Assembly (NCBI GenBank): GCA_903910245.1
Contig: CAIVYX010000051.1
Coordinates: forward strand, 1-8,887
Reading direction: 5' to 3'
Length of the DNA: 8,887 bases
Source of the DNA: an uncultured Opitutia bacterium
Lineage (GTDB): Bacteria > Verrucomicrobiota > Verrucomicrobiia > Opitutales > UBA953
How positions within the stretch are numbered: the stretch's first letter is position 1; each line of letters starts with the position of its first letter. The position numbers and the translations under genes were made by a program. Shown one piece after another: positions 1-7,203 of this stretch. The notes below the pieces were generated by a model, which did not search any database, had not been told where the DNA came from, and worked only from the letters and a program-made list of their open reading frames with translations.

Positions 1-1
1 T

Positions 2-541
2 CCGCCGGCAGCCTGGGAATCCACCTGGGCCTTCGGCTTGATCGCGCTCGGCCTGATTGCCCTCGCCGTCGTCGCCCTCCGCCACTTCCTCCGCAAGGGC
101 CCGCCGTCGCTGGCTCCACTCGCCCAACTCGACGTGGCGCTGCGCCTCGCCGAATCTGAGGCCGCGCCCGCCGCCATCGCCAAAGCCACACGCGCGCTCC
201 GCGTGTACTTAGCAGCGACCGACGCGCGCGCGGCCGTCTCGCTTTCAACGGAAGAGCTGGTCTCAGTTTTAGCTGGCTTGCCGGTTTTCCTGCCAGCCCG
301 CCAGCCCTTGCTCGCCGTGCTCCGGAGCGCCGACGCCGCGAAGTTCGCCGGCGCGTCCCTCGAGGTATCGCTACTCATCGCCGGCATCCGCGAGGCCGCC
401 CAGCGCGTCGAGGATGCCCAGCGTACGTTCGCCCGGCCCGTCGCCGCACCGCTCGTCCCGCCCAAGCCCCGCCCGGCCGCATTCGATACGCCGCCGCCCC
501 TCCCGGGCCCACCCCCATTACCTAGGAGGGATCACGCCTGA
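2..541 (+). CDS. DUF4381-like Bat-operon membrane protein, 5' end cut by window
   Basis: The frame is open to the left edge, so this is the C-terminal 179 residues of a longer gene. A TTG at 38 is only an internal codon. Visible parts, numbered from the first codon in the window: a Pro/Trp-containing lead-in (PPAAWESTW), one membrane helix at about 10-29 ending in a basic stop-transfer (RHFLRK), a helical domain at about 40-140, and a proline-rich tail at 147-177. The helical domain carries ALRVYLAA, LSTEEL and ADAAKFAG, which resemble the 'Y...L', 'T..EL' and 'cD..KFA' pattern of the small DUF4381-like proteins found just before batA in Bat operons. Such proteins are thought to sit in the inner membrane with a soluble domain; no enzymatic role is known. 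The stop overlaps the batA start (TGATG at 539-543), suggesting translational coupling. The family call rests on motif resemblance and position and is moderately sure; being a real coding gene is nearly certain. Confidence 0.72.
   Translation, partial: PPAAWESTWAFGLIALGLIALAVVALRHFLRKGPPSLAPLAQLDVALRLAESEAAPAAIAKATRALRVYLAATDARAAVSLSTEELVSVLAGLPVFLPARQPLLAVLRSADAAKFAGASLEVSLLIAGIREAAQRVEDAQRTFARPVAAPLVPPKPRPAAFDTPPPLPGPPPLPRRDHA
524..530 (+). promoter_or_regulatory. Strong Shine-Dalgarno site for batA
   Basis: AGGAGGG lies 10 nt before the batA ATG at 541, inside the 3' end of the preceding gene. It is the best ribosome-binding site I see on the plus strand and fixes the ATG at 541 as the start. 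The other Bat genes mostly rely on stop/start overlap. Confidence 0.8.
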
Positions 542-1581
542 TGGAACTCGGTTTCGAATATCAATATCCGTGGGCCCTGCTCCTGCTCGCGCTGCTGCCG
601 CTTTATGCGTGGCTGCGCGGACGCGTCGGCAAGGCCGCGGCCCTGACCTATCCGGACACCTCGCTGCTCGATGGCCTCGGCCGGCCCGTGCGCGAACAAA
701 GTGGCCGACTGCGCGCCTTCGTCCGCCTCCTCACGGCCGCGCTCCTCGTCATCGCCCTCGCGGGCCCGCGGACGGCGAACAAGGAGATTGAACGCGAGAC
801 TGAGGGCCTCGACATCATGATGGTCGTCGACCTTTCCTGGTCGATGATGGCCTTGGACATGAGCACGCCGCGCGCCGAAGTCACGCGCTGGCAGGCCAGC
901 CAGAGCGTCATCTACGACTTCCTCTCGAAGCGCCCCGATGACCGCATCGGCGCCGTGGTCTTCTCCGGTAAGCCGTACCTACTGAGTCCGCTGACGATTA
1001 ATAAAATCTGGGTCGAGAAAGGCATCGACCGCATGCACATCGGCGTCATCCAGGAAACTGGCACCGCCATTGGCGAAGCCGTGGCGATGGCCGTGGACCG
1101 CATGAAGAATACCAAGGGCAAGGGCTCCAAGGTCATCATCCTGCTCACCGACGGCGACGACAACATGAGCAAGGCCATCCTCCCTGTGCCGGCCGCCGAA
1201 CTCGCCGCCGCGCTCGGTATCCGCATGTACTGCATCGGCCTCGGCAAGGATGAACCCACCGTCCTACCGCGCTTCGACACGCGCACGGGCAAGCTCTACC
1301 GTGACGTTCTTGGAAAGACGATCCCGATGCAGACCATCAACCCGGCCAACTACGAGATGCTCGGCAAGATGGCCAAGGTCGCCAACGGTCGCTTCTACCG
1401 CGCGCTCGACCAGAATCAGCTAAGCCGCGTCTACGAGGAGATCGATCGCCTCGAACGCACCGAGGTGCGCATCCGTGAATCCGTCGTCTACGAGAGCTAT
1501 CGGCTCGTCTGGGCCGCCCTCGCCGGGGTTCTCCTCCTCCTCGAACTCGGCTGGGGCCTCCTGCGCCCCCGCTCTCCCTGA
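541..1581 (+). CDS. batA: BatA, membrane-anchored von Willebrand A protein
   Basis: A 346-residue BatA-type protein. It has an N-terminal BatA-like domain with two membrane helices (about 9-26 and 60-75, ending AGPRT), a von Willebrand A domain at about 90-290, and a C-terminal helix at about 321-341. The metal-binding MIDAS motif looks complete: D97-L-S99-W-S101, the TGTAIG loop at 173-178, and the LLTDGDDN strand with D204. The large soluble domain between the helices should face the periplasm and bind partner proteins through a divalent metal ion. Start chosen from the AGGAGGG site 10 nt upstream; it overlaps the previous stop by one base and is followed after 3 nt by the paralogous batB. 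Known of the family: BatA and BatB are linked to aerotolerance and stress resistance, with unclear mechanism. The Trp inside the MIDAS motif is bulkier than the small or polar residue usual there. Confident call. Confidence 0.92.
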   Translation: MELGFEYQYPWALLLLALLPLYAWLRGRVGKAAALTYPDTSLLDGLGRPVREQSGRLRAFVRLLTAALLVIALAGPRTANKEIERETEGLDIMMVVDLSWSMMALDMSTPRAEVTRWQASQSVIYDFLSKRPDDRIGAVVFSGKPYLLSPLTINKIWVEKGIDRMHIGVIQETGTAIGEAVAMAVDRMKNTKGKGSKVIILLTDGDDNMSKAILPVPAAELAAALGIRMYCIGLGKDEPTVLPRFDTRTGKLYRDVLGKTIPMQTINPANYEMLGKMAKVANGRFYRALDQNQLSRVYEEIDRLERTEVRIRESVVYESYRLVWAALAGVLLLLELGWGLLRPRSP

Positions 1582-1584
1582 GCC

Positions 1585-2598
1585 ATGGAAACCGCCGACT
1601 TCCATTTCGAGCACCCGTGGGTCCTGACCGTCGCCGTCCTCGGCGGCCTCCTCCTTTTCGTCGCCCTGTGCTGGGCGGAGCGCCGGCGCCGCCGCGGGCT
1701 CGCTGGCTTTGCGGCCGCCCGCCTGCTTGACCGACTCACCGCAGGCTATTCCTCCGCTCGTCGTCGCACCAAGGACGTCGCCCTCTCGCTCGCCTGCGCC
1801 CTGCTCGTCGCCTGCTTCGCCGGGCCGCGCTGGGGCGTCGAGGTTTCGCAACAAAAAGGTGCCACCGAGGACGTCGTCTTCGCGCTCGATGTCTCGAAGT
1901 CCATGCTGGTCTCCGACGTGAGCCCGACGCGCCTCGCGCGGGCCAAGGTCGCCATCGCTAACTTCATCCGCCGCAAGGGCACCGGTAACGTTGGGCTCAT
2001 CGCCTTCTCGGGCCAGGCCTTCCTGCAGTGTCCGCTGACGCGCGACTACGACGCGTTCTTCCGTACCCTCGAGGAGACCGACACCGGCAGCATCCAAGTC
2101 GTCGGCACCGACATCGGCCGCGCGATTGAGGAAGCCGAGCTGGCCTTTTACTCCACCCGCAACCGCAAGTTGGTCATCATCCTCACCGACGGCGAAGATC
2201 TCGAGGCCGGCGGCATCGAGATGGCCAAGAAACTTAAGCGCAAGGGACTCGTGGTGCACGCCGTGGGCGTCGGCACGCCTTCCGGCGGGCCGATCCGCGT
2301 CATCAGCACCATTGGCTCGCTCGAGACGCTCAAGGATAAGGACGGCGAAGAAGTCACGAGCCGCCTCGACGAGAAGACCCTTGGCGCGATCGCCGAGGCC
2401 GCGGGCGGACGCTTCGTCCGGCTCGGCCAGGCTGGCGAAGGCATGGAAGCACTCCGACTTGCGATCCAGGCCGGCACCGACGAACGCGGCTCCGGGCGCC
2501 GCGGCATCCCGCGCGAGGAGTGGCTCATCGGCGCCGCCCTGCTGCTGCTCGTCCTCGAATCGCTTATCTCCACCCGCCGTAAGACCACCTCACCATGA
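1585..2598 (+). CDS. batB: BatB, membrane-anchored von Willebrand A protein
   Basis: A 337-residue paralogue of BatA with the same layout: N-terminal helix at about 12-30, a second at about 65-80 (ending AGPRWG), a vWA domain at about 95-285, and a C-terminal helix at about 313-329 followed by a short basic tail. The MIDAS is intact: D102-V-S104-K-S106, GTDIG at 174-178, LTDGED with D202. The stretch LKDKDGEEVTSRLDEKTL and the AGGRFVRL motif at 273-280 are characteristic of BatB rather than BatA. It probably forms a membrane complex with BatA and the TPR proteins encoded next to it; this is inferred from family and operon position. There is no visible Shine-Dalgarno site before ATG 1585. It starts 3 nt after the batA stop, so reinitiation is likely, and its stop overlaps the next start (ATGA at 2595-2598). 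Confidence 0.92.
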   Translation: METADFHFEHPWVLTVAVLGGLLLFVALCWAERRRRRGLAGFAAARLLDRLTAGYSSARRRTKDVALSLACALLVACFAGPRWGVEVSQQKGATEDVVFALDVSKSMLVSDVSPTRLARAKVAIANFIRRKGTGNVGLIAFSGQAFLQCPLTRDYDAFFRTLEETDTGSIQVVGTDIGRAIEEAELAFYSTRNRKLVIILTDGEDLEAGGIEMAKKLKRKGLVVHAVGVGTPSGGPIRVISTIGSLETLKDKDGEEVTSRLDEKTLGAIAEAAGGRFVRLGQAGEGMEALRLAIQAGTDERGSGRRGIPREEWLIGAALLLLVLESLISTRRKTTSP

Positions 2599-3566
2599 GA
2601 AACCTGCTTCCGCTGCTCTTCCTGATGTTGGCCGCCCTCGCGGCCGACAAGGCTCCCGCCGATGAGCTCGCCAAGCTCGACGCGCGCGAGCTCCACAACC
2701 GCGGCACGCAGCGCCTCGCCGAGGGCGACCTCGCCGGCGCCGAAGACGCGCTCCGCGCCTCGCTCGGCCGTGACGTCGACCCATTGCGCCCGCCCGCCTT
2801 GCACAACCTCGGCCACGTCCGCTTTGGCAAGGGCAAGACCGTGCTCGGCGGCAAGACCACCGGCGACGTGACCGAACTTTCCATCGCGCGCTCCTACTTG
2901 GAGGCCGCCGATGCGGATATCTCGGATATGAAGGACCAGATCGAGTTACTCGATAAGGCCAAGGCCGAGGGCCGTGAGCCCGACTACGTCCCGGCCACCT
3001 CCGCGCTCGGCGGCGGCATCAGCACCTTCCGGACAATCAAGAAGCTCATCCCCAAGGAGGAAGCCATGGTCACCAAGCGCAACGGCGTCATCGCCGCCTG
3101 GACTCGCTCGGTCAGCGATTTCCGCGGCGCCCATGAGCTCGATGCGGCCGACGCGCAGGCCAAGGCGAACGCCGACGCGATCGAGGAGCTCCTGCGCACC
3201 CTACGTCGCGAGACCGCCGCGCTCGAGGAAGCCATCGAATCCCAGCGCAAAAAACTCGAAGAACTCCGCGCGGTGATTCAGGAACTCATTAAACGCATCC
3301 CGGACGACAAGCTCCCGCAGAACGCCGAAGGCGACGAAGAGGACGACGAGAATTTCCTTCCGCCGGAGCGCCAGAAGCCAAAGCCAGGTAACGGCGACCC
3401 CAAGAAGGGTAAGCCGGGCGAGGAAAAAAAGATGACCGAGCAGGAAGCCCGCGGTTCCCTGGAAGGCCTGAAGAATGAGTTCGGACGCAAGATGCCGGCG
3501 GGCGGTCAGGACGGCAAGGGTGGCAACGGCGGCAAACCCGCCGACAAGAAGGGTAAGGATTACTGA
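2595..3566 (+). CDS. batC: BatC-like secreted TPR and coiled-coil protein
   Basis: 323 residues. A signal peptide is likely (MRNLLPLLFLMLAALA, cleavage near residue 16-17), so it should be periplasmic. A TPR-like unit spans about 31-75 (LHNRGTQRLAEGDLAGAEDA, then ALHNLGHVRFGKG). A second candidate unit lies at about 163-200 (AWTRSVSDFRGAHELDAADA), separated by an unusual insert of about 85 residues. A Glu/Arg/Lys-rich coiled coil covers about 195-235. After that come an acidic patch (EGDEEDDE at 245-252) and a Lys/Gly/Pro-rich low-complexity tail at about 261-322, interrupted by MTEQEARGSLEGLKNEFG at 280-297. That segment resembles the conserved C-terminal segment of BatC proteins. Known BatC proteins are small periplasmic TPR proteins that probably scaffold the BatA/BatB domains. 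The start overlaps the batB stop by 4 nt. Position and architecture support BatC, though the divergent middle makes exact orthology less sure. Confidence 0.78.
   Translation: MRNLLPLLFLMLAALAADKAPADELAKLDARELHNRGTQRLAEGDLAGAEDALRASLGRDVDPLRPPALHNLGHVRFGKGKTVLGGKTTGDVTELSIARSYLEAADADISDMKDQIELLDKAKAEGREPDYVPATSALGGGISTFRTIKKLIPKEEAMVTKRNGVIAAWTRSVSDFRGAHELDAADAQAKANADAIEELLRTLRRETAALEEAIESQRKKLEELRAVIQELIKRIPDDKLPQNAEGDEEDDENFLPPERQKPKPGNGDPKKGKPGEEKKMTEQEARGSLEGLKNEFGRKMPAGGQDGKGGNGGKPADKKGKDY
3555..3559 (+). promoter_or_regulatory. Shine-Dalgarno-like site for batD
   Basis: AAGGA ends 8 nt before ATG 3568, inside the last codons of the upstream gene. It supports the ATG at 3568 over the in-frame GTG at 3475. 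Confidence 0.5.
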
Positions 3567-3567
3567 G

Positions 3568-5241
3568 ATGCGCCGCCTGTTCTCCCTCTGCTTTGCCCTT
3601 CTCCTCGGCCTCACCGCCGGGGCGGAAGATCGCGTCAGCTGGGAGATCACCCCGCGCGTCACCGCGCCTGGCCAGCCGTTCCGCCTCCAGATCATCATCG
3701 AATCGGATGTCATCCTCGGCGGTGCGCAACAGGCGGGGAAGGAAATCCGTCCCCCGCGCGGTATGGCCCTGCGTCTCTCCGGCCAGATTGTCCGCTCGGA
3801 CTCCAACGAAGCCACCATCAACTACTCGGGGGTCGCTCCCGAGCAGGAAGGCGAATACATCATCCCAGCTTTCAACCTGCGCTTCGCCCGCAAGATGATC
3901 GCCGTCGAGCCGATCAAGCTTACCGTCAGCAAGAGCGTGGCCTACCGCCGGACCGCCCAAGCACGCGCCGAACTCGTCATCCCTGACCGTACCTTCTACG
4001 TCGGCGAACTTATCCGCGGTTCGATCCAGATGCGTGGCGGCGAAGAAGAAACTGTCGTGGCCAGCTTCGGCCTCGAATCCGTAGCCGAAGGCTTCACCCT
4101 TTCGGTGACCGCCGACCGCCAGCCACTCGTGGAGGAACTCGGTCAGGGCATGCAGACGACCTTTGAGCTCACCCCCATCCGCGAAGGTGTGAGCGAACTC
4201 GCGCTCAACGGCACAATGCTCATCCAGGGGGCCGCGCTCAACGCCTTCAACAACAGCGGCCGCGACCGGCCCTTCGCCTTCCGCCGCAAGCTCACCGTCG
4301 AACACGTGCCCGAGCGCGGCCGCCCCGCCGACTGGTCCGGCGCCATCGGCACGTTCGCCGCCGAAGCCGTGCAGATTTCCAAGGATAAGCCCGAGGTCGG
4401 TGAACCCATCCGCCTGCGCGCCATCCTCACTGGTACGGGCAATCTCGACCGCCTGATCACGCCCGAGATTCCCAGCGGCGAGCAGTGGGATATCCTGCCG
4501 GCGCAGGAACGCCGCCGCAGCTCCGAAGCTCAGCGTTTCTTCGCCTACACGCTCGTCCCGCGCCTGCCCGGCAAACTATTCACACCATTGATCCGCTTCT
4601 CGACCTTCGACCCGCTGACGAAGCAATACAGCCGGATCGAGTTCAAGCCCATCGAAGTTATCGTCACCGGCACCGCGCCGGCGAAAGTCGACCTCATCAC
4701 CGCCGACCCAGCAGCACCAGCCGCCCTGAAGCAAAAGACGGTGACGGGCTTAGCCCCGCCAGAACCGCGCCGTACCTCCGCGCTCTTTGTCGGCGCGTCT
4801 TCCACGGCGCTCGCGGCTTCGCCGGCCTTCTGGTCGGGCAATGTCTTCCTGGTCACACTCCTCCTCGTGCTGACCGCTGGGGTGTTCACTCTCGGATACC
4901 TGGCGGCCCATCCGGAAATTCGCATCCGCCGGCGCGCCCGCTCGATCCTACGCACTTCGCTCACCGCCGCCGCTACCGCTCGCCGCCAAGGCGACCACCA
5001 CGGCTTCGCCCTGTCCGTCGCCCGCGCCCTGCAGGTCGGCAGTGCGGCGCTGCTGGGCGCCGAAGAAGCCGCGATGACCCAGAGCGATATTGAACGTGCG
5101 CTTCCGGGCGCTGACCGTGCCTTGCTCGATAGCCTCTTCATTCGGGCCTACGGCGAACGCTTCGCCGCGGGTGCTCCGGACACCACCACCGACGCCGACG
5201 CCGCCCTGGCGCTCGTCCGCCGACTGCTCGCCCTGCTATGA
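3568..5241 (+). CDS. batD: BatD, exported protein with C-terminal membrane anchor
   Basis: 557 residues from ATG 3568. That ATG begins a clear signal peptide (MRRLFSLCFALLLGLTAGAE) and has AAGGA 8 nt upstream. An in-frame GTG at 3475 would put 31 basic residues before the signal peptide and overlap the upstream gene by 92 nt, so I reject it. After the signal come beta-rich, Ig-like repeats: the first has the BatD pattern 'TPRVTAPGQPFRLQI ... INYSGVAPEQEGEYIIPAF', the later ones include VGELIRGSIQMRGG and VGEPIRLRAILTGTGNLD. A single membrane helix lies at about 421-447, followed by a cytoplasmic helical domain of about 110 residues. The long periplasmic part is thought to contact other Bat proteins or the envelope; no enzymatic residues are evident. 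The start lies one base after the upstream stop, and the stop overlaps batE (ATGA at 5238-5241). Confident from architecture and operon order. Confidence 0.88.
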   Translation: MRRLFSLCFALLLGLTAGAEDRVSWEITPRVTAPGQPFRLQIIIESDVILGGAQQAGKEIRPPRGMALRLSGQIVRSDSNEATINYSGVAPEQEGEYIIPAFNLRFARKMIAVEPIKLTVSKSVAYRRTAQARAELVIPDRTFYVGELIRGSIQMRGGEEETVVASFGLESVAEGFTLSVTADRQPLVEELGQGMQTTFELTPIREGVSELALNGTMLIQGAALNAFNNSGRDRPFAFRRKLTVEHVPERGRPADWSGAIGTFAAEAVQISKDKPEVGEPIRLRAILTGTGNLDRLITPEIPSGEQWDILPAQERRRSSEAQRFFAYTLVPRLPGKLFTPLIRFSTFDPLTKQYSRIEFKPIEVIVTGTAPAKVDLITADPAAPAALKQKTVTGLAPPEPRRTSALFVGASSTALAASPAFWSGNVFLVTLLLVLTAGVFTLGYLAAHPEIRIRRRARSILRTSLTAAATARRQGDHHGFALSVARALQVGSAALLGAEEAAMTQSDIERALPGADRALLDSLFIRAYGERFAAGAPDTTTDADAALALVRRLLALL

Positions 5242-5999
5242 GAATCCTCGCCAGCCTGCTCCTCTGCTGGGTGTCATCACTCGCGGCCGCCGAGGACCGC
5301 GCGATCTCCGCCGCGGAGACCGCCTATGCCAAAGGGGATTATGCGGCCGCCGTGGAAAAATGGTCAGAGGAAGCCCTCAAGGAAGGCGTCACCGCCGGTC
5401 GACTCTCCGCACTCGGCAACGCCGAGTGGCGACTGGGACGTAAGGGACGCGCGATGGTCTGCTGGGAACGCGCGTTGCTGCTGGATCCCTTTGATCCCGT
5501 CGCGCTCGCAGGTATCCGTCATGCGCTCAACGCCGGGGGCACCGAACGCCCCGCGTTCACCTGGACCGAGAACTATGCGGCGTTCCTGACCGCCGATGTG
5601 TGGCTCATCCTCGCCACCCTCTCCTTCTGGATCGCCTTCTTGTGCATCGTCGTCCCGCGCCTCCGCCGCCGTTCCGCGAGCGAAGCTAATCACCGCGCCC
5701 GCGTAATCTCTCTGACCCTGCTCGTGCTTTGCATCCCTGGACTCTGGGGCTGCCGCGTTCTTTCCGCCCGCGCGGTCGTCCGTAAACCCGAGATCTCGCT
5801 ACGGCTCACACCGACCCAGTTCGGCGAACCCTTGAGCGGTGTCGCCGAAGGCGACGTCGTCCGCACGGGTCGTCCCTTCAACGGACACGTCCGCGTGACC
5901 ACCGCCGACGGCAAGACTGGCTGGCTGCGCGCTGGCGAGATTGAGACCGTCCGCGGCGCCGGACTGCCGGCGGATCTGGACCAGAAGGCGGCACCCTGA
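5238..5999 (+). CDS. batE: BatE, TPR, membrane and SH3-like protein
   Basis: 253 residues. A signal peptide or signal anchor occupies about 1-18 (MRILASLLLCWVSSLAAAE). TPR-type helices span about 21-100: AAETAYAKGDYAAAVEKW, then LSALGNAEWRLGRKGRAM and CWERALLLDPFDPVALAGI, which match the G-Y-A-A-P consensus spacing. Two membrane helices follow at about 121-140 and 156-176, joined by a basic loop (RLRRR). The C-terminal part at about 179-238 is a small beta domain ending in VTTADGKTGWLRAGEIETV, the typical end of a bacterial SH3-like domain, probably periplasmic. The SH3 part may bind peptidoglycan or another envelope ligand; this is inference. The start overlaps the batD stop by 4 nt with no clear Shine-Dalgarno site, so it is probably translationally coupled. 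TPR plus SH3 in the last Bat position fits BatE well. Confidence 0.86.
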   Translation: MRILASLLLCWVSSLAAAEDRAISAAETAYAKGDYAAAVEKWSEEALKEGVTAGRLSALGNAEWRLGRKGRAMVCWERALLLDPFDPVALAGIRHALNAGGTERPAFTWTENYAAFLTADVWLILATLSFWIAFLCIVVPRLRRRSASEANHRARVISLTLLVLCIPGLWGCRVLSARAVVRKPEISLRLTPTQFGEPLSGVAEGDVVRTGRPFNGHVRVTTADGKTGWLRAGEIETVRGAGLPADLDQKAAP

Positions 6000-6044
6000 G
6001 CCTTTCGCCTTGGAGTGCGAGGCCGGCTCGGCTTGGATGTTGAG

Positions 6045-7190
6045 GTGCGCCTCCTCGACCGCCACGTCTTGACCGAAACCGCCGTCGCCGGCGGGGCCGC
6101 CACGGGCGCGTTCGTGTTCGTGTTGGTCGCGGGCAATATCCTTTCTCAAGTCTCGAGCGCCATCGCCAGTGGGCGCGTTAGCGGGTGGGAAGGGCTTGAA
6201 CTCGTCGGCCTGCTCATCCCCGGCGTGCTCCCCTATGCGCTGCCACTCGGGCTCCTGACCGGAGTACTCATCGCGTTCGGACGCATGAGCTCCCAGCAGG
6301 AACTCACCGCCATGAAGGCCAGTGGGCGTAGCCTCGGACGCATCGCTCGTCCGGCCCTCCTCCTCGCCGCCGGCCTCGCGCTGCTCTCCGCATGGCTCAA
6401 CCTCGAGGTCGCCCCTTCCGCCAACACGGAATACCGCCGCCTGCTACTGGGGTCGGCGAAGGATAATCCCGCTTCGGTCATCGTGCCCGGTAAACTCAAC
6501 CGGCAGTTTCCCGGTATGGTAATCCGCGCCACCGAACGCGACGGCGAGGTCCTCCGCGACTTCTGGCTCTGGAGCGTCGATGAGCGCGGCCGCCTGACGC
6601 AGACTGTCCACGCCCGCGAAGCGCGCCTCGCTCCCGCCGTCAACGGCCAGGGCGAAGGTATCCTTCGGGTAGAGCTAACCGACGCGCGCCTCGAGAAACG
6701 CCAGCCCGGCGATGTGACCTTCGCCAGCCCGTCCTCGTTCATCCAAGCCAAGACAACCTTCCTCGAATTCCCGGCCTCGGGTATCTTTAAGGATGGGGAG
6801 AACTTTCAGCGTAAGCTCCGCTGGCTCACGACCTCGGAGCTCCTCGACGCCGCTGATATAGGCTGGCAGGTCGCGCCGAACGCCACCCGCAAAGAGAAGG
6901 AGCAGGGGCAGATGCTGGCGATGACGCAGCTCATGTCGCACCTCGCCAGTGCCTTCTCGGTCTTCTCGCTCGCCTTCCTCGCCGTGCCGCTGGCCGTGCG
7001 CGTCGGCCGCTCCGAGACGTTCGTCAACGCCGCCATCGCCCTGGCCGTCGCCCTCACCTATTATCTGCTGACCTCAATGGCCGCCTACGTGAAGGACCCG
7101 GACCTAAGGCCCGACCTGCTGATCTGGCTACCGAACGTCGTGGTCGTCGGCCTGGCTTGGACGCTCCTGCGCCGCGCCGCGCGCCACTGA
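6045..7190 (+). CDS. LptF/LptG-family LPS export permease
   Basis: YjgP/YjgQ-family permease, the membrane half of the LptB2FG exporter that extracts lipopolysaccharide from the inner membrane and passes it to the LptC/A bridge. From GTG 6045 (381 residues) I see helices at about 12-32, 51-79 and 100-121. The coupling region is characteristic: PGVLPYALPLGLLTGV, then GRMSSQQELTAMKASG at 79-94. A periplasmic beta-jellyroll region covers about 125-285, and three C-terminal helices lie at about 300-320, 326-345 and 358-376. LptF and LptG cannot be told apart here. The start is uncertain: GTG 6045 gives the family-like MRLLDRHVLTE, while in-frame TTG 6033 (GAGG 10 nt upstream) and GTG 6015 would add 4 or 10 residues. 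It follows batE after 45 nt (15 nt from GTG 6015), probably on the same transcript. No second permease gene is adjacent. Confidence 0.85.
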   Translation: MRLLDRHVLTETAVAGGAATGAFVFVLVAGNILSQVSSAIASGRVSGWEGLELVGLLIPGVLPYALPLGLLTGVLIAFGRMSSQQELTAMKASGRSLGRIARPALLLAAGLALLSAWLNLEVAPSANTEYRRLLLGSAKDNPASVIVPGKLNRQFPGMVIRATERDGEVLRDFWLWSVDERGRLTQTVHAREARLAPAVNGQGEGILRVELTDARLEKRQPGDVTFASPSSFIQAKTTFLEFPASGIFKDGENFQRKLRWLTTSELLDAADIGWQVAPNATRKEKEQGQMLAMTQLMSHLASAFSVFSLAFLAVPLAVRVGRSETFVNAAIALAVALTYYLLTSMAAYVKDPDLRPDLLIWLPNVVVVGLAWTLLRRAARH

Positions 7191-7203
7191 GTTCGCTCAG
7201 CGG
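7184..7203. other. Hairpin across the convergent stop codons
   Basis: CTGAG (7187-7191), loop TTCG, CTCAG (7196-7200), extended by CC/GG across one A-C mismatch. The permease stop TGA (7188-7190) lies in one arm, and the ctaG stop (TCA on plus, 7197-7199) in the other. No T-run follows on either strand, so it is not a classic intrinsic terminator. It may help end or protect both transcripts. It is the only structure I see in the 6-nt convergent gap. Confidence 0.4.

Noticed and set aside
1420..2259. 279-codon open frame on the minus strand
   Set aside because: Antisense to the end of batA and most of batB, with low-complexity Gly/Glu/Asp-rich translation; explained by codon bias of the real genes.
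3475..3567. GTG at 3475 as an upstream start for batD
   Set aside because: It would add 31 basic residues before a clear signal peptide and overlap batC by 92 nt; ATG 3568 has AAGGA at good spacing.
3289..4305. 338-codon open frame on the minus strand
   Set aside because: It runs opposite to batC/batD in GC-rich DNA, crosses their junction, and its translation shows no recognisable domain; a shadow of the plus-strand genes.
5985..6011. Inverted repeat AAGGCG ... CGCCTT between batE and the permease gene
   Set aside because: Only 6 bp with a 15-nt loop and no T-run; not convincing as a terminator, so the permease is kept in the operon.
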